DNA of 64,000 nucleotides. It comes from Eubacterium_B sp034180045. Lineage in GTDB: Bacteria; Bacillota; Clostridia; Peptostreptococcales; Anaerovoracaceae. The notes below the pieces were generated by a model, which did not search any database, was not told the origin of the DNA, and saw only the letters and a list, made by a program, of their open reading frames with translations. This document shows, one piece after another, positions 43,946 through 53,437 of the stretch; position 1 is the stretch's first letter; every line of letters begins with the position of its first letter. Where the stretch lies: contig JAXFOY010000023.1 in assembly GCA_034180045.1 (NCBI GenBank), positions 1-64,000 of the forward strand, in the 5' to 3' direction. Both the position numbers and the translations under genes were made by a program.

Positions 43946-44035
43946 CTATAAATAAAGAAACATTGGAATCACCCCTTTCTATTAACTAATATATTAAATA
44001 AAGAATAAATTAGAATTATCAAAAAAACAAGTCTT
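43946..44035 (-). promoter_or_regulatory. Leader element, copy 1, with five-codon ORF
   Basis: On the minus strand: ACTTGTTTTTTTGATAATT, an AT-rich stretch, AAAGGGGTGATTCCAATG and the mini-ORF MFLYL. The same arrangement occurs at 52988-53065 in the opposite orientation. The ribosome binding site and start (GGTGATTCCAATG) resemble those of small holin-like toxin genes of Firmicutes (from memory), whose coding part would here be lost. Confidence 0.5.
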
Positions 44036-44111
44036 TTATTTTTTTGATAATTCTGTTAGTATAATTAGAATGGTATAGATGTATTGATAATATAACGCCC
44101 ATAAGGAGGGT

Positions 44112-44187
44112 ATGGCAAGCATGGACACAAGGAGCTTCTGAATTACACGATAATATACAATATGAAAGTTTATTTCAAGGTTTATAA
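44112..44187 (+). other. Short open stretch before oriC, possible remnant
   Basis: AAGGAGGG precedes ATG at 44112 (nonapeptide MASMDTRSF). In another frame WQAWTQGASELHDNIQYESL then FQGL is open to 44187. Either may be leftover coding sequence of an inserted element; no family recognised. Confidence 0.25.
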
Positions 44188-44191
44188 TATA

Positions 44192-44287
44192 TGTGGATAA
44201 GTATGTATAAAGTTATCCTCAACATGTGGATAAGTCTAAGTATAACTCTAAAATAAACACCTTTTATATTAAAAACCTTGTGGATAA
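44192..44287. other. oriC: Replication origin region: DnaA boxes upstream of dnaA
   Basis: Three exact DnaA boxes TGTGGATAA at 44192-44200, 44225-44233 and 44279-44287 and a near match TTATCCTCA at 44213-44221, next to very AT-rich DNA (44288-44345) suited to unwinding. Genes on both sides point away from this spot. The full gap 43897-44408 otherwise holds the leader element and a dnaA promoter. Confidence 0.9.
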
Positions 44288-44346
44288 CTTTTTATAATAT
44301 ATCCTTTTTATATAATTAAAATATATAATTAAAAAGCGAAATTACC

Positions 44347-44375
44347 TTGTTTTAATTAACGTTTTTCTATACAAT
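44347..44375 (+). promoter_or_regulatory. Probable dnaA promoter
   Basis: TTGTTT (44347-44352), 17-base spacer, TACAAT (44370-44375), 34 bases before the dnaA start; DnaA boxes just upstream allow autoregulation. Confidence 0.55.
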
Positions 44376-44408
44376 ATATTTACTATATTTTTAAGGAGGA
44401 ATTTAATA

Positions 44409-45764
44409 TTGAACAAAGAAGAAATTTTAGAAAAAGTCCTTCTTGATATTAAAAATAACGTTACCCAAGCTACATATGATTCTTTTATTTCAAAAGTAAA
44501 TATACATAATATATTAGATAACCCAAACCTCATTGAATTATCAACAGATAAAGAGTTTACTTGTAATATTCTAAACAAAAGATATAAGCACTTTTTTGAA
44601 GAAAGTTTCAAGTCAATAATCAAAAAAAATTATAGGGTTGTAATTAAAACATCATATGATTACGAGGAAAAAACAAAAATAATAGATGAAAGTAAAAAAT
44701 CTACTGCTTTTAATTTGAATTTTTATTCGAATAAAGAGAAAATTTTCAACCCTAAATTTACATTTGATAATTTTGTCGTTGGAGAAAGTAATAAATTTGC
44801 ATATTCTGCATGTATGTCAGTAGCTAAAACACCATCAAATGCATATAACCCATTATTTATATATGGAAAGTCAGGACTTGGAAAAACTCATTTGATGAAT
44901 GCAATAGGCATATATCTTCTTGAAAATAATGAGAATATGCGAATCTTATATGTTTCATCAGAAACGTTTACAAACGACTTCATCAAAGCTCTTCAAGAAG
45001 GAAAAGCCTTTGAATTCAAAGCTAAATACAGAAAAGCTGATGTTCTTTTAGTTGACGATATTCAATTTTTAGAAGGGAAAGAAGGAATACAAGAAGAATT
45101 TTTCCATACTTTTAACGCTCTTCACGAAGATAATAAACAAATAATTCTTTCCGGAGATAGACCCCCAAATAAACTTGTAAAATTAGACGAAAGGTTAAGA
45201 TCTCGCTTCGGTTGGAATATTATTGCTGAAATAGCTCCGCCAGATTATGAAACGCGAATAGCAATACTTCGAAAAAAAGCTGAAATTCTAAATGTTGAAG
45301 TTGATAGTGATGTTGAACAGGTAATAAGTATTATTTCAGAAAAAATCAAAGATAATATAAGAGAACTAGAAGGCGCTTTTACCAGAATTCACGCTTTTTC
45401 GCAAATGTATAAAGTAAATATAGATATGACTCTTGCTAAACGTTATCTTAAAGATATTATTTCAATAGGCGGAAGTGTTACACCTGAAAAAATAAAATCT
45501 ACTATTTCTAAACATTATAAAATAAAAATATCAGATTTAGAATCAGACAGCAGAAAAAGTACTTTTGCTTATCCTAGACAGATTGCCATGTATCTATGTA
45601 GAACATCTACTGATTATTCACTTCCAAGAATAGGTAAAATATTTGGAGGTAAACACTATTCTACAGTTAAGCATGCCTGCGATAAAATAGAAGACGAACT
45701 AAAACATAATAAAGAACTTAAAGAAGAGATAAGCAAAATAAAAGAGGAATTAGATATGATATAA
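44409..45764 (+). CDS. dnaA: Chromosomal replication initiator protein DnaA
   Basis: A 451-residue initiator. Domain I (about 1-85), short linker, AAA+ domain III starting NPKFTFDNFVVGESNKFAYS with Walker A GKSGLGKTH and Walker B LLVDDIQFL, and DNA-binding domain IV with PRQIAMYLCR and the signature GGKHYSTVKHACDKIE. The start codon is TTG, 9 bases after AAGGAGG. The coding sequence is much richer in A+T and Lys than the ornithine genes. DnaA boxes lie on both sides, a bipartite-origin layout known from other Firmicutes. Confidence 0.98.
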   Translation: MNKEEILEKVLLDIKNNVTQATYDSFISKVNIHNILDNPNLIELSTDKEFTCNILNKRYKHFFEESFKSIIKKNYRVVIKTSYDYEEKTKIIDESKKSTAFNLNFYSNKEKIFNPKFTFDNFVVGESNKFAYSACMSVAKTPSNAYNPLFIYGKSGLGKTHLMNAIGIYLLENNENMRILYVSSETFTNDFIKALQEGKAFEFKAKYRKADVLLVDDIQFLEGKEGIQEEFFHTFNALHEDNKQIILSGDRPPNKLVKLDERLRSRFGWNIIAEIAPPDYETRIAILRKKAEILNVEVDSDVEQVISIISEKIKDNIRELEGAFTRIHAFSQMYKVNIDMTLAKRYLKDIISIGGSVTPEKIKSTISKHYKIKISDLESDSRKSTFAYPRQIAMYLCRTSTDYSLPRIGKIFGGKHYSTVKHACDKIEDELKHNKELKEEISKIKEELDMI

Positions 45765-45786
45765 TTTATCCTAAATATAAAAAGAG

Positions 45787-45870
45787 TTATCCTCAGGTTT
45801 ATACTCCTATAAATTAGGATAAAAAATATTATAAAATCAATGTATATATCATTTTTCCACTGTTTCCACA
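45787..45870. other. Second, weaker DnaA-box cluster between dnaA and dnaN
   Basis: TTATCCTCA at 45787-45795 and the looser matches TTAGGATAA (45813-45821) and TTTCCACA (45863-45870) in an AT-rich 169-base gap; a possible second half of a bipartite origin. Confidence 0.45.
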
Positions 45871-45933
45871 ACCCTTATTACTAATATTAATAACTTAATT
45901 TATTAATAAAATTGCTATTTGCGGAGGTTATTT

Positions 45934-47052
45934 ATGAAATTCACTTGTAATCAATCAGATTTAACAAAAACTCTTAATATAGTATCAAAAGCTATAAGCA
46001 CAAGAACTACTATACCGACATTAAAAGGCATAAATATAGAAATAAAAGGTAACAATGCTATATTTACAGCTTCTGATATGGATATAACAATAGAAAACTG
46101 TATTGATGTTACAAACACTGAAGATGGTTCTATAGTAGTTCCTGCTAAGCTTTTTGGAGATATAGTAAGAAAGTTACCTAATAATGATATAGAATTTACT
46201 TGTGAAGATGAAAAAATAACTATAAAATGCCTAAACTCTGAGTTTTCGTTAATAGGAATGTCATCAGATGATTTCCCTAATATAAAAAATACAGAAGAAG
46301 AATGTAAAGAACTTATATTTGATAAAAATAAATTTGCAGATATGGTCAGAAAAACATCATTTGCTGCGAGTATAGACCAAACAAAGGGAGTAATTACAGG
46401 TATTCTTGTTGAAATTTGTAATAACAATCTAAAAATGGTTGCTATTGACGGTTATAGAATGGCAATTGCTTTAGAAGATATGGTTAATATTGAAGACTAT
46501 AAAATTATAATATCTGCAAAAATAATGAATGAAATAAGTAAGATTATTTCTGAAACTTCCTTAAAGTCAGAATCAGAAAACATAAAAATACTTGTAGATA
46601 ATAAGAGTGCTGTTTTAATAGTTGACAATATTAAAGTGATAATGCGTCTTATAGCCGGTGAATTTATAAAATATCAAGATATTATTCCTAAAACTTCTGC
46701 CATAAATGTAAAAGTAAGAAAAGCAGATTTGATGGAATGTGTTGAAAGAGCTTCATTATTATCAAAAGAAGGTAAGAATAACCTTATAAAAATGGCTGTT
46801 AGAGATAGTGTTATAACCATTACTTCTCGCTCTGAAGAAGGTAATGTAAAAGAAGATTTACTTGCAGAAAAGACAGGTGATGATTTAGATATAGGTTTTA
46901 ATGCTAAGTATATAATTGATATACTAAAAGTTATAAACGATGAAGAAATAATAATGAAATTTAATACGAGTATTTCTCCTTGCCTTATTGTTCCTACGGA
47001 GGGAGAAAGTTATGAATATCTGGTTTTACCTGTAAGATTAACAAATATGTAA
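45934..47052 (+). CDS. dnaN: DNA polymerase III sliding clamp (beta subunit)
   Basis: A 372-residue clamp of three repeated domains: MKFTCNQSDLTKTLNIVSKA, ISTRTTIPTLKGI, later DGYRMAI and the C-terminal binding-pocket end YEYLVLPVRL. It tethers the polymerase to DNA. The longest frame begins at a TTG within the GGAGG site, so the ATG at 45934 is the start. The recF ATG follows the stop codon after a single base. Confidence 0.98.
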   Translation: MKFTCNQSDLTKTLNIVSKAISTRTTIPTLKGINIEIKGNNAIFTASDMDITIENCIDVTNTEDGSIVVPAKLFGDIVRKLPNNDIEFTCEDEKITIKCLNSEFSLIGMSSDDFPNIKNTEEECKELIFDKNKFADMVRKTSFAASIDQTKGVITGILVEICNNNLKMVAIDGYRMAIALEDMVNIEDYKIIISAKIMNEISKIISETSLKSESENIKILVDNKSAVLIVDNIKVIMRLIAGEFIKYQDIIPKTSAINVKVRKADLMECVERASLLSKEGKNNLIKMAVRDSVITITSRSEEGNVKEDLLAEKTGDDLDIGFNAKYIIDILKVINDEEIIMKFNTSISPCLIVPTEGESYEYLVLPVRLTNM

Positions 47053-47053
47053 A

Positions 47054-48157
47054 ATGTATATAGAAAACATAGAAATAAGTAATTTTAGAAACTATGATAA
47101 ATTAGAAGTTGAATTTAATAAAAATGTTAACCTTATTCTTGGAAAAAACGCTCAAGGAAAGACAAATCTGTTAGAAGCAATTTATTTAACAGCTATAGGT
47201 CGTTCTTTTCGTACGTCAAAAGATATTGAACTTGTAAAATTTGATAGAGAAGTATCGAAGATAAAAGTAAAAGCTAAAAAGGAATTAAATGACACAAGTG
47301 TTGAAATATCATTAAAAAGAAAGGGTAATAATTCTGTAGAAAAATATATAAAAAAAGATAAAAAAAATATATCAAAGACTTCTCAGCTTATAAAAAATAT
47401 ATTAATAGTTATTTTTTCACCGGAAGATCTAAAGATAGTGAAAGATGAGCCTGAAAAAAGAAGAAAATTTATAGACAGAGAATTAAGCCAAATTTCTCCC
47501 AAGTACTATAATTGCTTATCAAATTATAAAAAGGCTCTTTTACAAAGAAACACATATCTGAAAGAAGATAATATAGAATTATCTATTTTAGAAATATGGG
47601 ATAAACAGTTGGCAAAATATGGAGCGGAGGTAATCTATCTTAGAAGAGAATTTATAAGCAAAATAAGTAAATATAGTTCAAAAATACATTCAGGAATAAG
47701 TGGAAATACTGAAGTTTTAAGATTAAATTATGAATCAAATATTGAAATAAAAGAAAATATAACAGAACAAGAAGAGTATATTTATGAGCTCTTAAAAAAA
47801 TCTTTCAAAATAGATTCAAAAAATAGAAATACATCAATAGGACCGCATAGGGATGACGTATCTTTTATAGTTAATGATATAGATATGAGAAACTACGGTT
47901 CGCAAGGTCAGCAAAGAACTTGTGCTTTGTCCTTAAAGCTTGCAGAACTTAATTTAATAAAAGAAGAAACTGAAGAAGATGCTATATTATTACTCGATGA
48001 TGTAATGAGTGAACTTGATGCAAATAGGCAAGAATTTCTCATAGATACAATGAGAAAAAATCAGTTATTTATTACAACAACGGAAATAGACAGCAATATA
48101 AAAGAAAAATTTGAAGATTTAAGTGTTTTTTATGTAGAAAAAGGAAAAATCTTATAA
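47054..48157 (+). CDS. recF: DNA replication and repair protein RecF
   Basis: A 367-residue SMC-like ATPase: NFRNYDKLEVEF, Walker A ILGKNAQGKTNLLEAIYL, signature YGSQGQQRTCALSLKLAE, and Walker B ILLLDDVMSELD. It loads RecA at gaps. The small S4-domain gene often found between dnaN and recF in Firmicutes is absent here; only one base separates the two genes, so translation is probably coupled. It is AT-rich like dnaA and dnaN. Confidence 0.97.
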   Translation: MYIENIEISNFRNYDKLEVEFNKNVNLILGKNAQGKTNLLEAIYLTAIGRSFRTSKDIELVKFDREVSKIKVKAKKELNDTSVEISLKRKGNNSVEKYIKKDKKNISKTSQLIKNILIVIFSPEDLKIVKDEPEKRRKFIDRELSQISPKYYNCLSNYKKALLQRNTYLKEDNIELSILEIWDKQLAKYGAEVIYLRREFISKISKYSSKIHSGISGNTEVLRLNYESNIEIKENITEQEEYIYELLKKSFKIDSKNRNTSIGPHRDDVSFIVNDIDMRNYGSQGQQRTCALSLKLAELNLIKEETEEDAILLLDDVMSELDANRQEFLIDTMRKNQLFITTTEIDSNIKEKFEDLSVFYVEKGKIL

Positions 48158-48198
48158 ACACATATATTAAAATTATATATATAATATATAGTTAAAAT

Positions 48199-48220
48199 AT
48201 CGCCTTAGGGCGATTTTTTA
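48199..48220 (+). terminator. Terminator after recF
   Basis: ATCGCC/GGCGAT stem with TTAG loop and six T residues. Confidence 0.8.
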
Positions 48221-48258
48221 TTACATAGGAATTATTTTTTATTTAATAAGGTAAAAAC

Positions 48259-48287
48259 TTGTTAAATTGTTTGTTTTAATATATAAT
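48259..48287 (+). promoter_or_regulatory. Promoter of gyrBA
   Basis: TTGTTA (48259-48264), 17-base spacer, consensus TATAAT (48282-48287), 44 bases before gyrB. Confidence 0.75.
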
Positions 48288-48331
48288 ATATGAGATTGTT
48301 TTATAAAAAATGAAAGGAAAGCGAGGTAGTA

Positions 48332-50257
48332 ATGAATAAAGAAGAAAAAGTTAATAATCAATACGACGCCGCGCAAATTCAGGTACTGGAAGGATTAGAA
48401 GCTGTTAGAAAAAGACCCGGTATGTACATAGGAAGTACAGGTGTAAGAGGACTTCATCATCTTGTATATGAAGTTGTTGATAACAGTGTTGATGAAGCGT
48501 TAGCAGGATATTGTAAACATATAAAGATAAATATAAATAAAGACGGTTCTTTGACAGTAGAGGATGATGGTAGAGGTATGCCTGTAGATAACCATCCAAA
48601 GCTTGGAATTCCGGCTGTCGAAGTTATTCATACAGTTTTACACGCAGGTGGTAAATTTGGAGGCGGAGGATATAAGGTATCAGGCGGTCTTCATGGTGTA
48701 GGTGCCTCTGTTGTTAATGCTCTTTCAACAGATATGATAGTTGAAATCAAAAGAAATGGAAACATATATCGTCAGGAATATAAGAGAGGAAAAACTGTAA
48801 CACCGCTGGAAATTATAGGTGAATCCAAATCAACAGGATCAAAAACCACATTTTGGCCTGACGGAGAGATATTTGAAACTATAGAATTTGATTATGATAC
48901 TCTTCAGCACAGGCTTAGAGAGATGGCTTTCCTAAATAAGGGAATAAAAATTTCTATAGGGGATGATAGAGTAAGTCCTAAAAAGAAAGATGTTTTTTTC
49001 TATGAAGGCGGCCTAAAAGAGTATGTAAAATACATAAATCAAAATAAGGAAGTTCTTCACAAGGATGTAATATATTTCGAGGTAGAAAATAAAAACAGTA
49101 TGGAAGTTGAGGTTGCTTTACAGTATACCGACAGATACAACGAATTTTTACTTTCTTACGCAAATAATATAAATACTACAGATGGCGGAACTCATATGGC
49201 GGGTTTGAAATCTGCTTTAACGCGCGCTATCAATGATTATGCAAAAAAATCAAAGATACTCAAGGATAGTGACCCTGCTTTAACAGGAGAAGATATACGT
49301 GAAGGTATAACCGCGATAGTTTCTGTTAAACTGGCACAACCTCAGTTTGAAGGTCAAACTAAAGCAAAACTTGGAAATAGTGAAGTTAGAGGATTTGTAG
49401 ATACTGCAACAAATGATAATCTGACTGCATATTTAGAAGAGCATCCTCAAGAAGCAAAGATAATAATAGAAAAATGTATAAGAGCATCAAGGGCTAGAGA
49501 AGCAGCCAGAAAAGCAAGAGATTTAACCAGAAGAAAAAATGCTTTAGACAGTACATCACTTCCTGGAAAATTAGCTGACTGCTCGGAAAAAGATCCTGCT
49601 TTATCGGAAATATTCCTTGTCGAAGGTGATTCTGCGGGCGGTTCGGCAAAACAGGGAAGAGATCGCTCAAGACAAGCAGTATTGCCGTTAAGAGGTAAAA
49701 TTCTTAATGTAGAAAAGGCAAGACCTGAAAAAATTCTCAGCTCTGAAGAAATAAAGAATATGATAACTGCTTTCGGCTGCGGTATAGGAAACGATTTTGA
49801 TGCAAGCAAGCTTCGTTATCATAAGATAATAATTATGACGGATGCCGATGTAGACGGTGCGCATATAAGAACACTTCTTTTAACCTTCTTCTTCCGTCAT
49901 ATGACACCTTTAATAGAGGGAGGATATGTATATGCGGCAAAGCCGCCTCTATTTATGACAAAACAAGGTAAAGATGTTTATTATACATATTCGGAACCGG
50001 AACAGGAGAAACTTTTAGCCGAAATTTCGAATAAGAAAAACAAGATTGATATACAGAGATATAAAGGTCTTGGAGAGATGGACTTCCATCAGCTTTGGGA
50101 AACAACTATGGATTTTAATAATCGTACTTTGATACAGATTACAATGGATGACGCTTCTCAAGCGGATGAAATATTTACTATTTTGATGGGAGATAAAGTT
50201 CCGCCTCGTAAGAAGTTTATAGAAGAAAATGCAAAATATGCAGAAATAGATATTTAG
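48332..50257 (+). CDS. gyrB: DNA gyrase subunit B
   Basis: A 641-residue GHKL ATPase subunit. ATP site: EVVDNSVDEALAGYC, DDGRGMPVD, GLHGVGASVVNALS; Toprim: LVEGDSAGGSAKQGRDR and MTDADVDGAHIRTLLLTFFF. C-terminal YKGLGEMDFHQLWETTM and the PPRKKFIEENA end are normal. With GyrA it introduces negative supercoils. A promoter with consensus -10 is upstream and gyrA follows after 16 bases. Confidence 0.98.
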   Translation: MNKEEKVNNQYDAAQIQVLEGLEAVRKRPGMYIGSTGVRGLHHLVYEVVDNSVDEALAGYCKHIKININKDGSLTVEDDGRGMPVDNHPKLGIPAVEVIHTVLHAGGKFGGGGYKVSGGLHGVGASVVNALSTDMIVEIKRNGNIYRQEYKRGKTVTPLEIIGESKSTGSKTTFWPDGEIFETIEFDYDTLQHRLREMAFLNKGIKISIGDDRVSPKKKDVFFYEGGLKEYVKYINQNKEVLHKDVIYFEVENKNSMEVEVALQYTDRYNEFLLSYANNINTTDGGTHMAGLKSALTRAINDYAKKSKILKDSDPALTGEDIREGITAIVSVKLAQPQFEGQTKAKLGNSEVRGFVDTATNDNLTAYLEEHPQEAKIIIEKCIRASRAREAARKARDLTRRKNALDSTSLPGKLADCSEKDPALSEIFLVEGDSAGGSAKQGRDRSRQAVLPLRGKILNVEKARPEKILSSEEIKNMITAFGCGIGNDFDASKLRYHKIIIMTDADVDGAHIRTLLLTFFFRHMTPLIEGGYVYAAKPPLFMTKQGKDVYYTYSEPEQEKLLAEISNKKNKIDIQRYKGLGEMDFHQLWETTMDFNNRTLIQITMDDASQADEIFTILMGDKVPPRKKFIEENAKYAEIDI

Positions 50258-50273
50258 AAGGGAGGGAAAGTTA

Positions 50274-52775
50274 ATGGCAGGTCTTTTAGAAGATACAAGA
50301 CTGGAACAACACGAGATTTACTCGGAAATGAAAAAGTCATATATTGACTATGCGATGAGCGTTATCGTAGGCAGAGCCCTTCCCGATGTGAGAGACGGTC
50401 TAAAACCGGTTCATAGAAGAATTTTATACGGTATGGGACACCTTGGTGTAACTCCGGATAAGGCACACAAAAAATCTGCTCGTATAGTCGGAGAAGTAAT
50501 GGGTAAGTATCACCCACATGGTGATAGTTCAATTTATGATGCCATGGTTAGACTCGCTCAGGATTTCTCAACCAGATATATGCTTGTTGACGGTCATGGA
50601 AATTTTGGTTCTGTAGACGGTGACTCAGCTGCGGCAATGCGTTATACGGAAGCCAGAATGACTCCGTTTGCCCTTGAAATGCTAAGGGATATAGATAAAG
50701 AAACCGTTGATTTTAGAGATAACTTTGATGGCGAGGAAAAAGAGCCTGTAGTATTACCGAGCAGATTCCCTAATCTTTTGGTAAACGGCTCAAATGGTAT
50801 AGCAGTAGGTATGGCAACTTCTATACCTCCTCATAACTTAACAGAAGTAATAGATGCTACTATAAGGGTGATAGACGAACCCGAATGCGATATAGAGGAC
50901 TTAATAAAGATTGTAAAAGGTCCTGATTTTCCAACAGGTGCCCAGATATTAGGCAAAGTTGGAATGAAAGAAGCATATAGAACCGGAACAGGTAAAGTTA
51001 AGGTTAGATCATGCTGTGAAATAGAAGAAAGTGATCGCGGAAAATCTCAGATTGTGATAACAGAGATTCCTTATATGGTTAATAAGGCAAGGCTTATCGA
51101 GAAGATGGCTGATCTTGTCAAAGAAAAGAGAGTTGAAGGAGTATTGGCAATCCGCGATGAATCAAACCGCGAAGGAATAAGAATAGTTATAGAGTTAAAA
51201 AGGGATGCTAATCCTCAAATAACATTAAACAGATTCTACAAACATACTCAGCTACAAGACAGCTTTAGCATGATAATGCTTGCGCTTGTAGACGGAAAAC
51301 CGGAGGTACTAAATCTCAAAAGGTTCCTTGAAGAGTATATTAAATTTCAAAAAGAAGTTGTTACAAGAAGAACTCAATTCGATTTATCAAAGGCGGAAGC
51401 TAGAGCCCATATTTTGGAAGGCTTGAGAATAGCTCTCGACAACATAGATGCGGTAATCAAAACAATTCGTGAATCTTACAGCAATGCAAAAGAAAATTTG
51501 ATGGAAAGATTCGGTCTATCAGAACTTCAGGCGCAGGCTATTTTAGATATGCGACTTGCAAGATTACAAGGCTTAGAGCGCGAGAAAATAGAAAATGAGT
51601 ATAATGAGTTGATGAAGAAAATCGCTTATTATAAATCGCTTCTTTCAGATGAATCTCTTTTGATGGGAGTTATAAAAGACGAGCTTACTGAAATCAGAGA
51701 CAAGTATGGCGATGAAAGAAGAACTAAGATTGTCAGGGATGAGGGTGAGTTTGACGAAGAGGATTTAGTTGAAGAAGAAAATGTAGCTATAACATTTACA
51801 CACCTTGGATATATAAAAAGAGTTCCTGCTGATACATACAAGGCACAGAAGCGTGGAGGAAAGGGAATTACAGGAGTTACAACCCGCGAAAACGATTTTG
51901 TAAAAGATCTTGTAATGACATCTACGCATGATAATCTGATGTTCTTTACAAATACAGGAAAGGCTCATAAAATCAAAGCATATGAGATTCCGGAAGCAAC
52001 CAGAACGGCAAGAGGAACTCCTGCTATTAACTTCTTAAATCTTCTACAAAGAGAAAGAATTACAGCGGTAATACCTGTTCAAGAGTTCTCTGATGATAAA
52101 TATTTGATTGCTATTACCAAAAACGGCTTAATAAAAAAGACTGCGCTAAACGAGTTTGATACAAAGAGAACCACAGGATTGATAGCAATAAATCTAAAAG
52201 ACGAAGACGAACTTATTGCAATTAAGCAATCTACAGGAAGTAACAACATCATCATAGTCACCAAAAAAGGAAAGTGTATATGTTTCTCAGAGACGGATGT
52301 AAGAGCTATGGGAAGAATCGCAGGCGGTGTAAGAGCTATAAAGCTTGAAAAAGATGATGAAGTTGTTTCTATGGAACTTGTTGAACCTGAGCAGCAGCTT
52401 ATGGTTGTAACTGAAAACGGATTCGGAAAGCGTACTCCTGTCGAGGAATATAAGATTCAGGTTCGTGGAGGCAAAGGTCTTCTTACATACGATAAAGCTA
52501 AATTTAAGAAGACGGGTGCTTTGATAGGTGCTATGGTCGTTGGAGAAACCGATGAAATTTTGATGATTAATTCAGATGGAATAATTATTAGAATAAGAGC
52601 GAGCGAAGTTTCCGTACTTGGTCGTGCAACTCAGGGCGTAAAGATTATGAAGGTCGATGAGGGTTGCAAGATTGTTGCAATAGCAAAAGCTATACGCGAT
52701 GATGAGGACGAAGAAGCAGAAAACAAAATCGAAGAAAAAGCAAATAAATTAGAAGAAGAACAAATGAGTTTGTAA
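50274..52775 (+). CDS. gyrA: DNA gyrase subunit A
   Basis: An 833-residue subunit: YAMSVIVGRALPDVRDGLKPV, the quinolone region HPHGDSSIYDAMVRLAQDF with Ser at the classical first resistance position (GDSSIYDA), catalytic Tyr in RYTEARM, coiled-coil, and a six-bladed C-terminal domain containing the GyrA box (QRGGKGI) that marks a gyrase rather than topoisomerase IV. The end is acidic (DDEDEEAENKIEEKANKLEE). GGGAGGG precedes the ATG. Confidence 0.98.
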   Translation: MAGLLEDTRLEQHEIYSEMKKSYIDYAMSVIVGRALPDVRDGLKPVHRRILYGMGHLGVTPDKAHKKSARIVGEVMGKYHPHGDSSIYDAMVRLAQDFSTRYMLVDGHGNFGSVDGDSAAAMRYTEARMTPFALEMLRDIDKETVDFRDNFDGEEKEPVVLPSRFPNLLVNGSNGIAVGMATSIPPHNLTEVIDATIRVIDEPECDIEDLIKIVKGPDFPTGAQILGKVGMKEAYRTGTGKVKVRSCCEIEESDRGKSQIVITEIPYMVNKARLIEKMADLVKEKRVEGVLAIRDESNREGIRIVIELKRDANPQITLNRFYKHTQLQDSFSMIMLALVDGKPEVLNLKRFLEEYIKFQKEVVTRRTQFDLSKAEARAHILEGLRIALDNIDAVIKTIRESYSNAKENLMERFGLSELQAQAILDMRLARLQGLEREKIENEYNELMKKIAYYKSLLSDESLLMGVIKDELTEIRDKYGDERRTKIVRDEGEFDEEDLVEEENVAITFTHLGYIKRVPADTYKAQKRGGKGITGVTTRENDFVKDLVMTSTHDNLMFFTNTGKAHKIKAYEIPEATRTARGTPAINFLNLLQRERITAVIPVQEFSDDKYLIAITKNGLIKKTALNEFDTKRTTGLIAINLKDEDELIAIKQSTGSNNIIIVTKKGKCICFSETDVRAMGRIAGGVRAIKLEKDDEVVSMELVEPEQQLMVVTENGFGKRTPVEEYKIQVRGGKGLLTYDKAKFKKTGALIGAMVVGETDEILMINSDGIIIRIRASEVSVLGRATQGVKIMKVDEGCKIVAIAKAIRDDEDEEAENKIEEKANKLEEEQMSL

Positions 52776-52800
52776 TATTTTTGCCAAAGACTAAGATTGT

Positions 52801-52852
52801 AAAATGAATTTAGAAATTAGTAAAATTTGCTAATTTCTAGGTTCATTTTTTT
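52801..52852 (+). terminator. Terminator of gyrBA
   Basis: Long stem: AAATGAA/TTCATTT outside and AGAAATTAG/CTAATTTCT inside, ending in seven T residues. Confidence 0.85.
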
Positions 52853-52987
52853 AACAGCAATCGCTTTCGGGACGATTTGTCAAGGATAAAAAAATTCCGC
52901 AAGTATTGCTCAGATTTTAACCATATGGCTCTTGTTATGTTATATTCACCCTAACTTATTAAGTATACTATTAAATTTTGAAAAATA

Positions 52988-53065
52988 ACAGTCTTGTTTT
53001 TTGATAATTTTGATTTATGCTTTATTTAATAAAACTAAAAAGAGGTGATTCCAATGTTTGCTTAG
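52988..53065 (+). promoter_or_regulatory. Leader element, copy 2, with three-codon ORF
   Basis: GTCTTGTTTTTTGATAATTT, AT-rich stretch ending TTTATTTAATA, AGAGGTGATTCCAATG and the mini-ORF MFA. It matches copy 1 at 43946-44035 in order and spacing but in opposite orientation; the two bracket the dnaA-gyrA block. The rest of the 52853-53158 gap shows nothing recognisable. Confidence 0.5.
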
Positions 53066-53158
53066 AATTTATACTTTCTATGCAAATTCAGATTACACAA
53101 AACCACTTGGAAGCACATATTCATATCTATATTCAATAATGTATTAAAGGATTTAAAA

Positions 53159-53356
53159 ATGAACAAAAAACATATAGTAAAAAAAGAGACTGGCAGTATA
53201 TTTATAGCAGTTATACTTACACTCACCTTATTCTCTAACTTTGATACTCTAGACAATATAGAAATTGGGTTGAAAACGATTTTAATTGGACTATTAAGTA
53301 GTATAACTTATGAAGTAATAGAATTTCTAAGAAATTTTCTTACAAAAGAGAGATAA
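53159..53356 (+). CDS. Small membrane protein
   Basis: A 65-residue protein: basic N-terminus (MNKKHIVKKE), two hydrophobic segments (about residues 13-27 and 38-54) and a basic C-terminus ending NFLTKER. AAAGG lies about 9 bases before the ATG. No family recognised. It lies downstream of leader copy 2 and its end runs into a mobile-element tail remnant, so it may itself have been truncated or extended by the insertion. It is not clearly expressed or conserved. Confidence 0.4.
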   Translation: MNKKHIVKKETGSIFIAVILTLTLFSNFDTLDNIEIGLKTILIGLLSSITYEVIEFLRNFLTKER

Positions 53357-53385
53357 AAAACTGGCTATTTGGGCGGCACTCATAA
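53350..53385 (+). pseudogene. Mobile-element tail remnant
   Basis: The frame EIKNWLFGRHS-stop matches EIKNWLKGSYS-stop of the remnant at 60668-60773 (opposite strand), and the bases beyond the stop (TAAAACAGxAT) match as well. It marks the left edge of the island, next to the recombinase 3' end. Confidence 0.5.
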
Positions 53386-53407
53386 AACAGCATAAGATTG
53401 TTTTCGG

Positions 53408-53437
53408 GAAACGGCGTAGCTTCGGCTATGCCGTTTC
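53408..53437 (-). terminator. Hairpin at the recombinase 3' end
   Basis: GAAACGGCGTAGC and GCTATGCCGTTTC pair around a TTCG loop (one wobble), overlapping the recombinase stop codon. The T-run is poor; a role as element-end structure is also possible. Confidence 0.55.

Noticed and set aside
46951..47054. Possible S4-domain gene between dnaN and recF
   Set aside because: Only one base separates the two genes, so no such gene is present here.
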